Made by a program: the position numbers and the translations under genes | Notes under the pieces: model-generated | Database searches by the model: none | What the model was told of the DNA's origin: nothing | The model's input: only the letters and a program-made list of their open reading frames with translations | Shown here: in pieces, positions 1 through 8,589 of the stretch | How the letters are laid out: every line of letters starts with the position of its first letter | Numbering within the stretch: position 1 is the first letter of the stretch | Origin: Aggregatibacter kilianii | GTDB lineage: Bacteria > Pseudomonadota > Gammaproteobacteria > Enterobacterales > Pasteurellaceae | Direction: 5' to 3' | Length of the DNA: 64,000 bases | NCBI RefSeq assembly: GCF_003129965.1 | Contig: NZ_NRCJ01000004.1 | Span: 124,001 to 188,000, forward strand

Positions 1-1551
1 CATTGCCACTTTAGATTCCCACACCACCGGGATGTCCTGTCCTTCAAAGATGCCGCCTTTGCCGTGCAGTTGGTTGAAGCGGTAGGAGTTCATGCCCACT
101 TTCAATTTCATGTCGTCGGTGATCGGTTTGCCGTCGGCAAGGGTTAAATCCACGATTTTTTGTCCGCTTGGTTTGCGTAAATCAATGTTGAATTTCACGC
201 CGCCGAAAATATCGTAAGTGACATATTTGGATTTTTTACGCTCTGCGTTGTAGCGATACTCGGTGTCGCCCGGTTGAATGGTGTCGAAATAATCCGCCGA
301 CCATTCCATGTATTGTTTCAGCTGTTTGCCCGTCATTTCGTAAACGGTCACGTCGCCGCCGGCGTAGCGATAGTTAAAGATGATGTCTTTTTTCTTAATG
401 TCACCTTTGTCCATGCGGGCGTTTTGGTGGTCGAAGGAGAAGGTGACGACATCTGCGCCGCTGTAATGGCGTTCAACATCGTTAATAAAAGAGGACAAGC
501 CGGTGTCTTGCGCAAAGGCGATGGACACGCCGTGTTTTTTGCCTTGCGGCACCATTTCGTTTGCTGTTTGACCGATGACGACGTTGTTTAATTCGCGCAA
601 TTTTTCGTGATACGGCTTATAAATTTCAACGATTTTTTCATCGGAAGCCAGATCTTTCACCGATACGGTTTTGGCTTCTTTCTTCAACAATTTCACTTCT
701 TTTTTGTCGTTAATGTCGAAAGTTAAATCCACTTCGGACACCACCGTGCCATAACGGTGCGGTTCGGTGATTAAGGTGTTTTTGATGGTTTCGCTCGGTA
801 CGTTTTTGTGCATGTGGCCGGCGATCACCACATCAATGCCGTCCACGGCGTTGATCACATCGCGCATACCGGTGTCGGGAATGTTGTTTTCATTGTCGAT
901 GCCCATGTGGCTCACGGCGATAATGGCGTCCACGCCTTTGGCTTTCAGTGCCGCAACTTGCGCTTTGGCTTCTTCTGTCGGCGAGGTGAATTTCATGTCT
1001 TTGAGGTTGCCGGTGTCTTCTTCAAATTTGGCGGACATCGGCGTGGTTAAGCCGATAATGCCCAGTTTCACACCGTCTTTTTCGATGATGGTTGTCGGTT
1101 CAAGATAGCGTTTGCCGTCTTTGGCGTAGTAGAAATTTGCGGTGATTTTTTGCGCTTCAATATCTTTTAAGATTTCATCTAAGGCTTTCATGCCGAAGTT
1201 AAATTCGTGGTTTCCCAACACGAAAATATCATAGTTCATGGCGTTCAAGACTTTTGCCACCGGGTGATCTTTGTAATATTTTTCCTCTTTGGCAAACACA
1301 TCCACTTGGTTATCTTGAATAGCGTCACCTACATCGACCAGCACCAGATTCTTGTGATTTTTACGGGCTTCGTTCACATAAGTGGCAATTTGCGCATAAG
1401 AGCCTGAACGATCTTCAACGTCCGCGCCGTAGCTCCATGGCACGATGCGTCCGTGCACGTCGGAGGTGCCTAAAATTTTGATATTCACTTCCTGCGCCAC
1501 GGCGGTGCTGAGAGCGGAAAGGGCAAATAATGAACAAATGAGTTTTTTCAT
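1..1551 (-). CDS. 5'-nucleotidase / 2',3'-cyclic phosphodiesterase family protein, periplasmic (C-terminus beyond window)
   Basis: The reading frame starts at an ATG at 1551 and runs off the left edge, giving 517 codons. The first ~19 residues (MKKLICSLFALSALSTAVA) are a signal peptide, so the enzyme is probably periplasmic. The calcineurin-like metallophosphatase motifs appear in order: SDVHGR, DVGDAI, LGNHEFNFG, AVSHMG and AGHMH, which bind the two catalytic metals. A 5_nucleotid_C-type domain follows from about residue 330. This is the layout of UshA, CpdB and YfkN enzymes, which strip phosphate from extracellular nucleotides so the nucleosides can be imported. Which substrate is preferred cannot be told; the missing end holds part of the substrate pocket. 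The family call is firm, the exact member is not. Confidence 0.85.
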   Translation of the reverse strand, partial: MKKLICSLFALSALSTAVAQEVNIKILGTSDVHGRIVPWSYGADVEDRSGSYAQIATYVNEARKNHKNLVLVDVGDAIQDNQVDVFAKEEKYYKDHPVAKVLNAMNYDIFVLGNHEFNFGMKALDEILKDIEAQKITANFYYAKDGKRYLEPTTIIEKDGVKLGIIGLTTPMSAKFEEDTGNLKDMKFTSPTEEAKAQVAALKAKGVDAIIAVSHMGIDNENNIPDTGMRDVINAVDGIDVVIAGHMHKNVPSETIKNTLITEPHRYGTVVSEVDLTFDINDKKEVKLLKKEAKTVSVKDLASDEKIVEIYKPYHEKLRELNNVVIGQTANEMVPQGKKHGVSIAFAQDTGLSSFINDVERHYSGADVVTFSFDHQNARMDKGDIKKKDIIFNYRYAGGDVTVYEMTGKQLKQYMEWSADYFDTIQPGDTEYRYNAERKKSKYVTYDIFGGVKFNIDLRKPSGQKIVDLTLADGKPITDDMKLKVGMNSYRFNQLHGKGGIFEGQDIPVVWESKVAM

Positions 1552-1640
1552 GGGGTTTCCTTGTTGTGATAAATCTGCGGCGAATTATAGCGGTTTGCAT
1601 GGCACAAGCAATATGGTTTCAGCCGGATTTATGCAAAAAG

Positions 1641-1673
1641 AAAAAACGCACTTAACCGGCGATTAAGTGCGTT
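1641..1673 (-). terminator. Rho-independent terminator after the 187-aa lipoprotein gene
   Basis: Perfect 11-bp stem (AACGCACTTAA at 1645-1655 with TTAAGTGCGTT at 1663-1673) and a 7-nt loop. On the minus strand it is followed by a run of Ts (1646-1641 and beyond). It lies 23 bp past the lipoprotein stop codon. Confidence 0.8.
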
Positions 1674-1695
1674 TCATGGATGGCGTTGATTTCAA

Positions 1696-2259
1696 CTAGA
1701 GCAACAAAGCGGAGCCCCATTTGATGATGTCGAAGAAGAATTTATTTTGGTTGGTTGCCACGCCATCAGCGGTTTTCACTGTGCCGTCCGCATTTTTTTG
1801 TACCTCGATCATGCCGTTTCGATATTGACCTTTCACCACTTCCAAATCATCCAGCGCGTTGCGTCTTAACACGTCGCATTGGGCTTTGTCCATGTCTTCC
1901 ACTTTGTCCTGTCTGAATTTTTTATATTGGTAAGTGGCATAATTCATGGATTTTTCATCTTCCTGAATGATTTTCACATATTTCTCACCAATAATATTTT
2001 CTAACGGGTAGAAGAAAATGTATTGCGAGTGAATATACGCGTCTTCTTTCGGGAAATGCTGTTGCAAAATGCGGGTCAAATTCGGATAGATACATTGCTC
2101 CGCCTGCTTACTGGCGAACACCCAACGTTGCGCATCGGCATCGGATAACAAATAATCCGCTTGCGCGTATTCGCCCGGAATTGGCGATTGTTTTGTGCCG
2201 AACAGCGAACAGCCCGCCATTAATAAGATCATGCTTGATAAAGCTAATTTTTTTAACAT
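1696..2259 (-). CDS. Hypothetical lipoprotein (187 aa)
   Basis: The N-terminus [17 protein letters not shown] is a lipoprotein signal peptide with a lipobox (LMAGC, Cys17), so the mature protein should be lipid-anchored, probably to the outer membrane. The rest is a soluble domain with several aromatic residues and no catalytic motif I recognise. There are two further Cys residues (in EQCIYP and AQCDVL) that could form a disulfide. It is a monocistronic gene flanked by terminators and sits next to another lipoprotein of unknown role. I see no clear similarity between the two. Function unknown. Confidence 0.75.
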   Translation of the reverse strand: MLKKLALSSMILLMAGCSLFGTKQSPIPGEYAQADYLLSDADAQRWVFASKQAEQCIYPNLTRILQQHFPKEDAYIHSQYIFFYPLENIIGEKYVKIIQEDEKSMNYATYQYKKFRQDKVEDMDKAQCDVLRRNALDDLEVVKGQYRNGMIEVQKNADGTVKTADGVATNQNKFFFDIIKWGSALLL

Positions 2260-2350
2260 GGTTAAACCTTGAGTTGATACATCACAGAAAAATTGTCGCT
2301 TATTCTAACAATAAGCACGTCATTTAGAAAAGGTTTGTTTTGCGGAAAGG

Positions 2351-2416
2351 AAAAGTGCGGTGGGTTTTTAACATGAATTTCGTTGCAAAAACACCGGAAA
2401 AAAGCACCGCACTTTT
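2351..2416 (-). terminator. Inverted uptake-signal pair, probable terminator of the 240-aa lipoprotein gene
   Basis: AAAAGTGCGGTG (2351-2362) and its complement (2405-2416) form a 12-bp stem around a 42-nt loop, just past the stop of the gene at 2437. The loop is long, so termination is less certain than at the compact uptake-signal hairpins elsewhere in this window. Confidence 0.45.
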
Positions 2417-2436
2417 TAAATAAAGTAAAGAGAAGA

Positions 2437-3162
2437 CTAATGGCAAATCACCATCTCGATCATTCGACCTTTTTCAGCAGCATTTGCATTAGGCAATTTA
2501 TCGCCGTTTTGTTTAATGGATGCCGTATATTTTTCTACGAAAGCTTTGTTTTCGCTTATGATGCCGGCGCTGTACTCGTCAATAATAAATTTGTTTTGAG
2601 CATAAATCCCCTTGATTTGGTAGGTTAGATAATCTTCAAGAGGAGAGGTTGCGCCGTCGAGATGGTAATAATTGGTGGCAATATGAAAATTCACGCCTTG
2701 TTCTGTTTTGAAATCCCGACAAATGCCATTTGGGGCTGTAAAAATCGCATGACTTAAACGCCCTTGTCCAAATTCATAATATTCAAGTTTTTTGGCATTG
2801 GCTAATTTCTTCAAATCTTGTTCTTTTCTTGGGTTCATTGATTTTCCATGGAGTAAATACATAACAGGAATTGTTCTATCCGTACTGGATTTTTGCTGGT
2901 AAATTTCTCCAAGGGTTTTGTTGCCACGACGTGCTTTCAGAATGGGCTTTTCAGTGTCGGTATTGGATGTGTCGGCGATTTTTTCAAAAGAAATGGATTT
3001 GGTTTTGCTGTCCAAATCAACATAGTGACGTTCATGCACCCCCATAGAAATATCTTGAAGTGCACTCCAATTATCTTTATTTTTGCCGGGCGCGTTGGCA
3101 TTAGAACAGGCGGTTAATGCCATGATCGAACAAGTAAGAGCAGTGAGTTTCAGGATTTTCAT
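2437..3162 (-). CDS. Hypothetical lipoprotein (about 241 aa)
   Basis: I place the start at the ATG at 3162, where a GGAG ribosome site sits 6-7 bases upstream and the protein begins with a proper lipoprotein signal (MKILKLTALTCSIMALTAC, lipobox LTAC). A start 23 codons upstream is in frame but would bury the signal peptide. The mature part is about 220 residues of hydrophilic sequence with no transmembrane segment; Cys residues near the middle (GICRD) and the end (VICH) could pair. No family recognised. It lies upstream of the other lipoprotein on the same strand but is separated from it by terminator-like hairpins. Confidence 0.72.
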   Translation of the reverse strand: MKILKLTALTCSIMALTACSNANAPGKNKDNWSALQDISMGVHERHYVDLDSKTKSISFEKIADTSNTDTEKPILKARRGNKTLGEIYQQKSSTDRTIPVMYLLHGKSMNPRKEQDLKKLANAKKLEYYEFGQGRLSHAIFTAPNGICRDFKTEQGVNFHIATNYYHLDGATSPLEDYLTYQIKGIYAQNKFIIDEYSAGIISENKAFVEKYTASIKQNGDKLPNANAAEKGRMIEMVICH

Positions 3163-3195
3163 TTTTTCTCCAAAAAATTTAAAGAATCTGCCATT

Positions 3196-3222
3196 AAAAA
3201 ACCGCACTCCTAAAAGTGCGGT
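3196..3222 (-). terminator. Terminator of raiA built from paired uptake signals
   Basis: ACCGCACT (3201-3208) and AGTGCGGT (3215-3222) form an 8-bp stem with a 6-nt loop. On the minus strand the stem is followed by TTTTT (3200-3196). It lies 18 bp past the raiA stop. Confidence 0.75.
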
Positions 3223-3240
3223 CATTTTCACAAGTGTTTT

Positions 3241-3564
3241 TTATTCGTTAAACGAATCTTTCAAGCGTTCTTCGGCGCGGCGGGATTCACTCTTGTGTTG
3301 TAATTTATTGAGTTGTCTCTCTAATTTTTCTTCTACGTCGTTGATGGCTTTGTACATGTCTTCCGCTTCGGCGCTGGCAATCAAGTTGCCGAATGGGGTG
3401 CCGATAGAAGCATCAACGGAGAAGCCCTTAGGGGTTTTATTTAAAATAAAGTGAGGATTTATCAGTTGGGTATGCCATTTGTCCAGTTTGGTGAGTCGTT
3501 CTTCAACGTGGGCGCGGATTGCAGGGGTGATACCCATTTGTTTGCTTGTGATATTTAATGTCAT
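3241..3564 (-). CDS. raiA: Ribosome-associated inhibitor / hibernation factor RaiA (YfiA)
   Basis: A 107-residue protein of the short HPF/RaiA family, which binds in the decoding channel of idle 70S ribosomes in stationary phase or stress and blocks translation. The N-terminus [24 protein letters not shown] and the segment [32 protein letters not shown] match the beta-alpha-beta-beta-beta-alpha domain of the family. A Lys/Arg/Glu-rich tail follows, as in RaiA, with no long-HPF dimerisation domain. The gene is monocistronic, with a good GAGG ribosome site and a small hairpin (3598-3610) in the upstream untranslated region. The gene downstream is terminated separately. Confidence 0.93.
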   Translation of the reverse strand: MTLNITSKQMGITPAIRAHVEERLTKLDKWHTQLINPHFILNKTPKGFSVDASIGTPFGNLIASAEAEDMYKAINDVEEKLERQLNKLQHKSESRRAEERLKDSFNE

Positions 3565-3747
3565 AGCATTTACCTCTTATTGTGAATGGGTCGAAGACCC
3601 GGTTGAAATCCTTAGTTACAACATAGTTACCTTGGCGGGACTTTTCAAGCGGTTTTTCGATGGTTGGAGGAGAAAATTTAAAAAATATGATCTAGGTCTG
3701 ATAATTGAAAAAAGACACTTTTTTTGTGAACCGAAATTGCTATGATT

Positions 3748-3779
3748 AAGCGGATATTGCATTTGTATATCCGCTTTTA
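3748..3779. terminator. Stem-loop downstream of the sodium:alanine symporter
   Basis: AAGCGGATAT (3748-3757) pairs perfectly with ATATCCGCTT (3767-3776). The T run (TTTT) is on the plus-strand side, so as an intrinsic terminator it fits plus-strand transcripts better. For the minus-strand symporter gene it would act mainly as a 3' end stabiliser. Confidence 0.45.
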
Positions 3780-3788
3780 CCTCCTCGC

Positions 3789-5162
3789 TTAAGCCATTTC
3801 ATCCCGATCGAATTTATGGATTTTCAGACGTGCGAAATAGTCCTTGGTTTCCTCGATCACGACTTTACGCAAGCCGATTAATGCCACCAAATTCGGGAAT
3901 GCCATTAAGCCGTTGACGATGTCCGCCAAAATCCAAATAAGGTTTAGCTGAATGAACGCGCCGCAGCCCACCAAGGCAATAAAGACGGCGCGGTAAAATT
4001 TAATGCCCTTAATGCCCACCAAATAAACAAAACAGCGTTCGCCGTAATAACACCAGCCGAGAATGGTGGTGAAGGCGAAGAATAATAAGCCGATGGTGAC
4101 GATGGTCGCCCCGACGGAAGACCCCAACCCGTCAGAAAAAGCGAAGTTGGTTACTGCCGCCCCTTCCATGCCCGGGGATTGCCAAGTGCCGGTGAGCACC
4201 AACACAATGCCCGTCATGGTACATACGATGATGGTGTCTAAAAACGTGCCCGTCATGGAAATCAACCCTTGGCGTACCGGCTCTTTGGTTTGTGCGGCGG
4301 CGGCGGCAATAGGCGCGCTTCCCAAGCCGGATTCGTTGGAGAAAATCCCCCGTGCCACACCCGATTGAATGGCTTTCATTACACTGAAACCGAGCGCGCC
4401 ACCCAGTGCCGCTTCAGGATTGAAAGCACTGTGAATAATCAACTGAAGTGCGGTCGGAATTTTCTCTAAATTTAACAGGATAATCACGACGGAGGTGGCG
4501 ACATAAAACAACGCCATAAACGGTACGATGTAAGAAGATACCAAAGCAATGCGTTTTACCCCGCCGAGAATAATCAAACCCACCAAAATGGTGATAATTG
4601 CCGCCGTAACGGGAATGGGAATGCTGAAAGTATCATTCATGGCATGAGTGATGGCATTCACTTGTGGGAAGGTGCCGATGCCGAAAAACGCCACCAATAC
4701 GCCGAACACGGCGAACAGTTTTGCCAACCAGCCCAAGCCGAGCCCGCGCTCAATGTAATACATCGGACCGCCCGCCATAAAGCCGTTTTTGTCGCGCACG
4801 CGATATTTAACCGCCAGCAGGCATTCCGCGTATTTGGTTGCCATGCCGAGCAACGCCACCAGCCACATCCAGAAAATCGCGCCGGGGCCGCCCGCCTGCA
4901 CGGCAGTGGCGACGCCCACGATATTCCCTGTGCCGATAGTGGCGGCAAGGGCTGTACATAATGCGGCAAAAGAGGACACATCACCTTTTTGCTGAAGCCC
5001 GGAATCGCGTTTGAATAAATAGCGTAACGCGCGCGGCAATTGTGTGATTTGAATGAAACCCAGACGCAGGGTTAAATATAATCCCGTGCCGGATAATAAA
5101 ATGAGTAGGGGCGGGCCCCATACGAAAGAATTGATTGCAGATAAAACGTCTTCTAATGACAT
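3789..5162 (-). CDS. Sodium:alanine/glycine symporter (AGCS family)
   Basis: A 457-residue inner-membrane transporter with about 11 hydrophobic segments. The segment ALCTALAATIGTGNIVGVATA and the downstream GGPGAIFWMW are the diagnostic AGCS signature that lines the substrate and Na+ site; FSNESGLGSAPIAAAAA is the second conserved block. Length is normal for the family (about 440-480). The gene takes up alanine and/or glycine with Na+. It is preceded by a tandem glycine riboswitch (5266-5485) and a terminator hairpin, which argues that glycine is a physiological substrate or signal. A GAGGAACC ribosome site precedes the ATG at 5162. Confidence 0.93.
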   Translation of the reverse strand: MSLEDVLSAINSFVWGPPLLILLSGTGLYLTLRLGFIQITQLPRALRYLFKRDSGLQQKGDVSSFAALCTALAATIGTGNIVGVATAVQAGGPGAIFWMWLVALLGMATKYAECLLAVKYRVRDKNGFMAGGPMYYIERGLGLGWLAKLFAVFGVLVAFFGIGTFPQVNAITHAMNDTFSIPIPVTAAIITILVGLIILGGVKRIALVSSYIVPFMALFYVATSVVIILLNLEKIPTALQLIIHSAFNPEAALGGALGFSVMKAIQSGVARGIFSNESGLGSAPIAAAAAQTKEPVRQGLISMTGTFLDTIIVCTMTGIVLVLTGTWQSPGMEGAAVTNFAFSDGLGSSVGATIVTIGLLFFAFTTILGWCYYGERCFVYLVGIKGIKFYRAVFIALVGCGAFIQLNLIWILADIVNGLMAFPNLVALIGLRKVVIEETKDYFARLKIHKFDRDEMA

Positions 5163-5221
5163 TTGAGGTTCCTCGTAAATAACCGAATTACAAGGAGGCG
5201 AAAAGAATGTTGCGGATCAAC

Positions 5222-5253
5222 AAAATGAAAATTAACTCAATGCCTTGAGTTAA
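5222..5253 (-). terminator. Terminator hairpin of the glycine riboswitch expression platform
   Basis: On the minus strand TTAACTCAA (5253-5245) pairs with TTGAGTTAA (5240-5232) around a 4-nt loop, followed by a T-rich tract (ATTTTCATTTT, 5231-5221). It lies between the second aptamer and the symporter start, 60 bp upstream of the ATG. This is where a transcription-control platform should be. I infer an OFF switch, with glycine binding favouring the terminator. Confidence 0.65.
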
Positions 5254-5265
5254 TGCTAACCGAAT

Positions 5266-5485
5266 ATTCCTGCCCCTGTCCTTTTGCCTGAGCGTTTGAA
5301 AAGCGTTAGATATGACGCTTCTTTGCGCCTTCGGCGTCCACGAGTACTTTATTCAAAGTACCTTTTGGATCTCTCCAAGGGTTCGTCCAGTAACAGTCCC
5401 TGCCATCGCGCCTGAAAGATTTTACCTCGTCGGCGTGGGGTCAATTCCCCGCTCTCCAGCTACCTTCGTCCGAACAGTTTATGCT
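5266..5485 (-). ncRNA. Tandem glycine riboswitch (gcvT motif, two aptamers)
   Basis: Reading the minus strand, aptamer 1 begins near 5471 with GGACGAAGGTAGCTGGAGAG and continues with CCGACGAGGTAAAATCTTTC and AGGCG (about 5450-5400). After a short linker aptamer 2 begins with GGACGAACCCTTGGAGAGAT (about 5388-5369). It has GCCGAAGGCGCAAAG (about 5335) and ends with CTCAGGCAAAAGGACAGGGG near 5270. The GGAGAG, CCGA(A/C)G and TCAGGCAAAAGGACAG segments are the conserved glycine-aptamer core, seen twice. The element lies directly upstream of the alanine/glycine symporter, a known genomic context for this class. End points are approximate. Confidence 0.93.
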
Positions 5486-5529
5486 TGCGCATAAAGTGCG
5501 GTAAATTTTAGCAATATAATTGGGGGATC

Positions 5530-5801
5530 TCAATCATGCCTTTGGTCGCGTTGCCATTTTTTTGCGATATAGCTGCAACTTGGCACCAGTTTGAGTTGTT
5601 TTTCCCCAATAAACGTTACCAACGCCTGATATAACTTATCCGCCACGCCTTGCCCGCGTAAGGTTTCCGAGACGTAAGTGTGATTGGCACTAATGGTATT
5701 ATCGTCAATGAAAAAATAGGTCATCTCCGCAATGCGTTGCTGTTTTTCGTCTAAGATAAAAAATGCGCCCTGTTCGGCGTGTTGTTCATGCTGAATCTTC
5801 A

Positions 5802-5802
<1 letters not shown>
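5530..5802 (-). CDS. Small GNAT-family N-acetyltransferase (YjdJ-like)
   Basis: A 90-residue protein from the ATG at 5802, which shares one base with the yacG stop codon (TGATG), implying translational coupling; an in-frame start five codons upstream lies inside yacG. It has the minimal YjdJ-type GNAT layout: a strand pair (GAFFILDEKQQRIAEMTYFF), the acetyl-CoA loop VSETLRGQGVADKLYQALV (pattern RGxGxxxxL), and the C-terminal VPSCSYIAKKW segment. Such proteins are about 90 residues and carry only the cofactor-binding core; their acceptors are unknown. It forms an operon with coaE and yacG. Confidence 0.82.
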
Positions 5803-6630
<828 letters not shown>

Positions 6631-6676
6631 CTATCCTTCATATCATCAACGATGACGGGATCATACGTCCATGGGA

Positions 6677-7369
6677 TCAATTAAGCAACAAACAGACCAA
6701 ACCGGAAAGGGAGAGAAACGGACCGAAAGGCACGGCGTTGAGTGTGCGGTTGCGGTATTTTGCGCCGGCGGCGTAGATTAAGCCGAAAAGGCTGGCGAGG
6801 AATAAAAAGACGGGAAGCTGTTGTGCGGGGAGATATGCGCCTAAGCCCAGCGCCAACCAATAATCACCGCGCCCCAAGGCTTCTCGTCGGTAATACCATT
6901 TTGCCGCGTGGTAGATGGCATAAAAAACACCGAAAAAAATGACCGCACTTTGTAGGCTTTGTGCCAAGGTTAATGGGCTGATTTGCCAATATGCCGCGCC
7001 TAAGCCGAGGGCAAACAAGGCTTGGCATAGGGCGGGAGAAATCAGACGATATTGCCAATCTACCAGAGAAATGGCGATCAAGAGGGCGCAATAAAGGGCA
7101 AGGCAAAGCGCTTTTAACGGCTCGGCGTGAGTAACATAACAGAGCAAAAATAACGTGGCGAATGACAGTGCATAAAAATACATGGAGCGTTGCCCTTTAA
7201 GCGGTTTTAACACGGATTTTTCCGCCATAAAGTGCGGTGGATTTTCCGGGTAAATTTCAACGTAGGCGGTGTAAATTTCACGATTGATCTTGTCAGCGAA
7301 ATGCTCCACATAATCATGCACACGCCAACCGCACAACGCGCCGCCAAGCAGAAAAAACAGCCACATCAT
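6677..7369 (-). CDS. pilD: Prepilin peptidase PilD, short form without the Cys4 domain
   Basis: A 230-residue polytopic membrane aspartyl protease that cuts the leader of type IV prepilins. The two catalytic Asp lie in SLVDWQYRLIS (about residue 103) and GRGDYWLALGLGAY (about 168), the GxGD motif of the A24 family. The N-terminal cytoplasmic loop that in E. coli GspO or Pseudomonas PilD carries two CxxC pairs is short and has none; the first ~75 residues hold one TM segment and a hydrophilic loop. Methylation of the mature pilin N-terminus may therefore differ. The gene overlaps pilC by 4 bp (ATGA), so it is the last gene of pilABCD. Confidence 0.93.
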   Translation of the reverse strand: MMWLFFLLGGALCGWRVHDYVEHFADKINREIYTAYVEIYPENPPHFMAEKSVLKPLKGQRSMYFYALSFATLFLLCYVTHAEPLKALCLALYCALLIAISLVDWQYRLISPALCQALFALGLGAAYWQISPLTLAQSLQSAVIFFGVFYAIYHAAKWYYRREALGRGDYWLALGLGAYLPAQQLPVFLFLASLFGLIYAAGAKYRNRTLNAVPFGPFLSLSGLVCLLLN

Positions 7370-8589
7370 TGCACCAGCGAACCCATGTTGAAAATCGGTA
7401 AATACATGCCGAGCATAATCAAGCCGATAAGCCCGCCGATAATCACCATCAACAACGGCTCCAGCATTTGCGACAGCAGATCGATTTGGTGATCCAACTG
7501 TTGCTGATGATCATTGGCGATAAATTGCAGCATTTTCGGCAACTGACCGCTTTGCTCACCCACTTGCAGCATTTGTTGAGCCGCCGGCGGGAAAATTTGC
7601 CCGCTCACGCTGGCGGAAAACGGGTAGCCTTGTTGAATCCAATGCAGCGCTGATTGTACTTCCGCAATTAACAGAAAATCGCCTTGCCATTGCGGACGGG
7701 TTTGCCAACTTTGCTGCTTCGGCAGGAAGGATTGCAATGCCTGATTAAGCGGAATGCCTGCCTGCAACATCAGAAATAAGCTGCGGCTGAACCCCACTAA
7801 ACGGGAAAGCTGCACGATACGGTTAAGTAGCGGAATTGCATTGACGAGCTTGCTTTTTTGGCGGTTAAACCAAGGGGAATGTTTGAGGCGAAAGCGAACC
7901 AACGCCACGCTCAACGCAATAAAAACGAGCAACGCGAACCAATAATCCTGCAAGCCTTGGGAAAGGGTGAGCAAGATTTGCGTAAACGTCGGCAGTTGTG
8001 CGCTGCTGTTGTCGTACATAGCGGCAAATTGCGGCACGATAAACAGCAATAAAAGTGCGGTTAAAATTATCGAAATACCGAGCACCAATAGGGGATAAAG
8101 CAGGATTTTCTGGATTTTACGCTGCAACGCCAGCGCCTGTTGTTTATGTTGTGCGATTTCATGGCAAACGGCGGCAAGTTTGCCCGTCATTTCCCCCACT
8201 TGGATCAGTTGACGTTCCTGATAGGTTAAATATAACCCTTGCTGTTCCAAGGCTTGAGAAAATGCCATCCCGCTTTCGATGTCCCGTAACAAGCGGCGCA
8301 GCCAACCATTAAGCGCAATATTGGTGCAGTTTTGCAACAAAATTTGCAGGCTGTTTTTCAGCGGCACGGCGGCTTGTAACAAGGTCGCCAGTTGCGAAAG
8401 CAACGTGCAGATTTCGGCATTTTTCGGCTTGTGGCTCAGTTGCCAATTTTGTTGCAATTTGATGTTTTGCAACCCGCGCGCGATTAATTGTTGCTGCGCC
8501 ATGGCTTCGCTTTCCGCCACTATCAAGCCTTTTTGTTTTTGTTGCAAGCGATTGAGGGCGCGCCAGCGAAAGAGTTTCAATTTAGTCAT
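7366..8589 (-). CDS. pilC: Type IV pilus inner-membrane platform protein PilC
   Basis: A 407-residue type II secretion F-family protein. Two T2SSF domains are visible: LLSQLATLLQAAVPLKNSLQILL through GEMTGKLAAVCHEIAQHKQQ (about residues 60-190), and SRLVGFSRSLFLMLQAGIPLNQALQ through VGEQSGQLPKMLQFIANDHQQQ (about 260-380). Three hydrophobic segments lie at about 170, 220 and 380. PilC recruits the PilB ATPase beneath the growing pilus. The start overlaps the pilB stop by 8 bp, with an AGGA ribosome site inside pilB. Length is normal. Confidence 0.95.
   Translation of the reverse strand: MTKLKLFRWRALNRLQQKQKGLIVAESEAMAQQQLIARGLQNIKLQQNWQLSHKPKNAEICTLLSQLATLLQAAVPLKNSLQILLQNCTNIALNGWLRRLLRDIESGMAFSQALEQQGLYLTYQERQLIQVGEMTGKLAAVCHEIAQHKQQALALQRKIQKILLYPLLVLGISIILTALLLLFIVPQFAAMYDNSSAQLPTFTQILLTLSQGLQDYWFALLVFIALSVALVRFRLKHSPWFNRQKSKLVNAIPLLNRIVQLSRLVGFSRSLFLMLQAGIPLNQALQSFLPKQQSWQTRPQWQGDFLLIAEVQSALHWIQQGYPFSASVSGQIFPPAAQQMLQVGEQSGQLPKMLQFIANDHQQQLDHQIDLLSQMLEPLLMVIIGGLIGLIMLGMYLPIFNMGSLVQ

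Noticed and set aside
3748-3779. Insertion-sequence end or attachment site
   Set aside because: The inverted repeat is a compact hairpin next to a gene end; no transposase and no target duplication are seen. No insertion sequence, tRNA, rRNA or prophage gene was found in the window.
5312-5494. A short plus-strand frame upstream of the symporter
   Set aside because: It lies entirely within the glycine riboswitch on the other strand and has no ribosome site.
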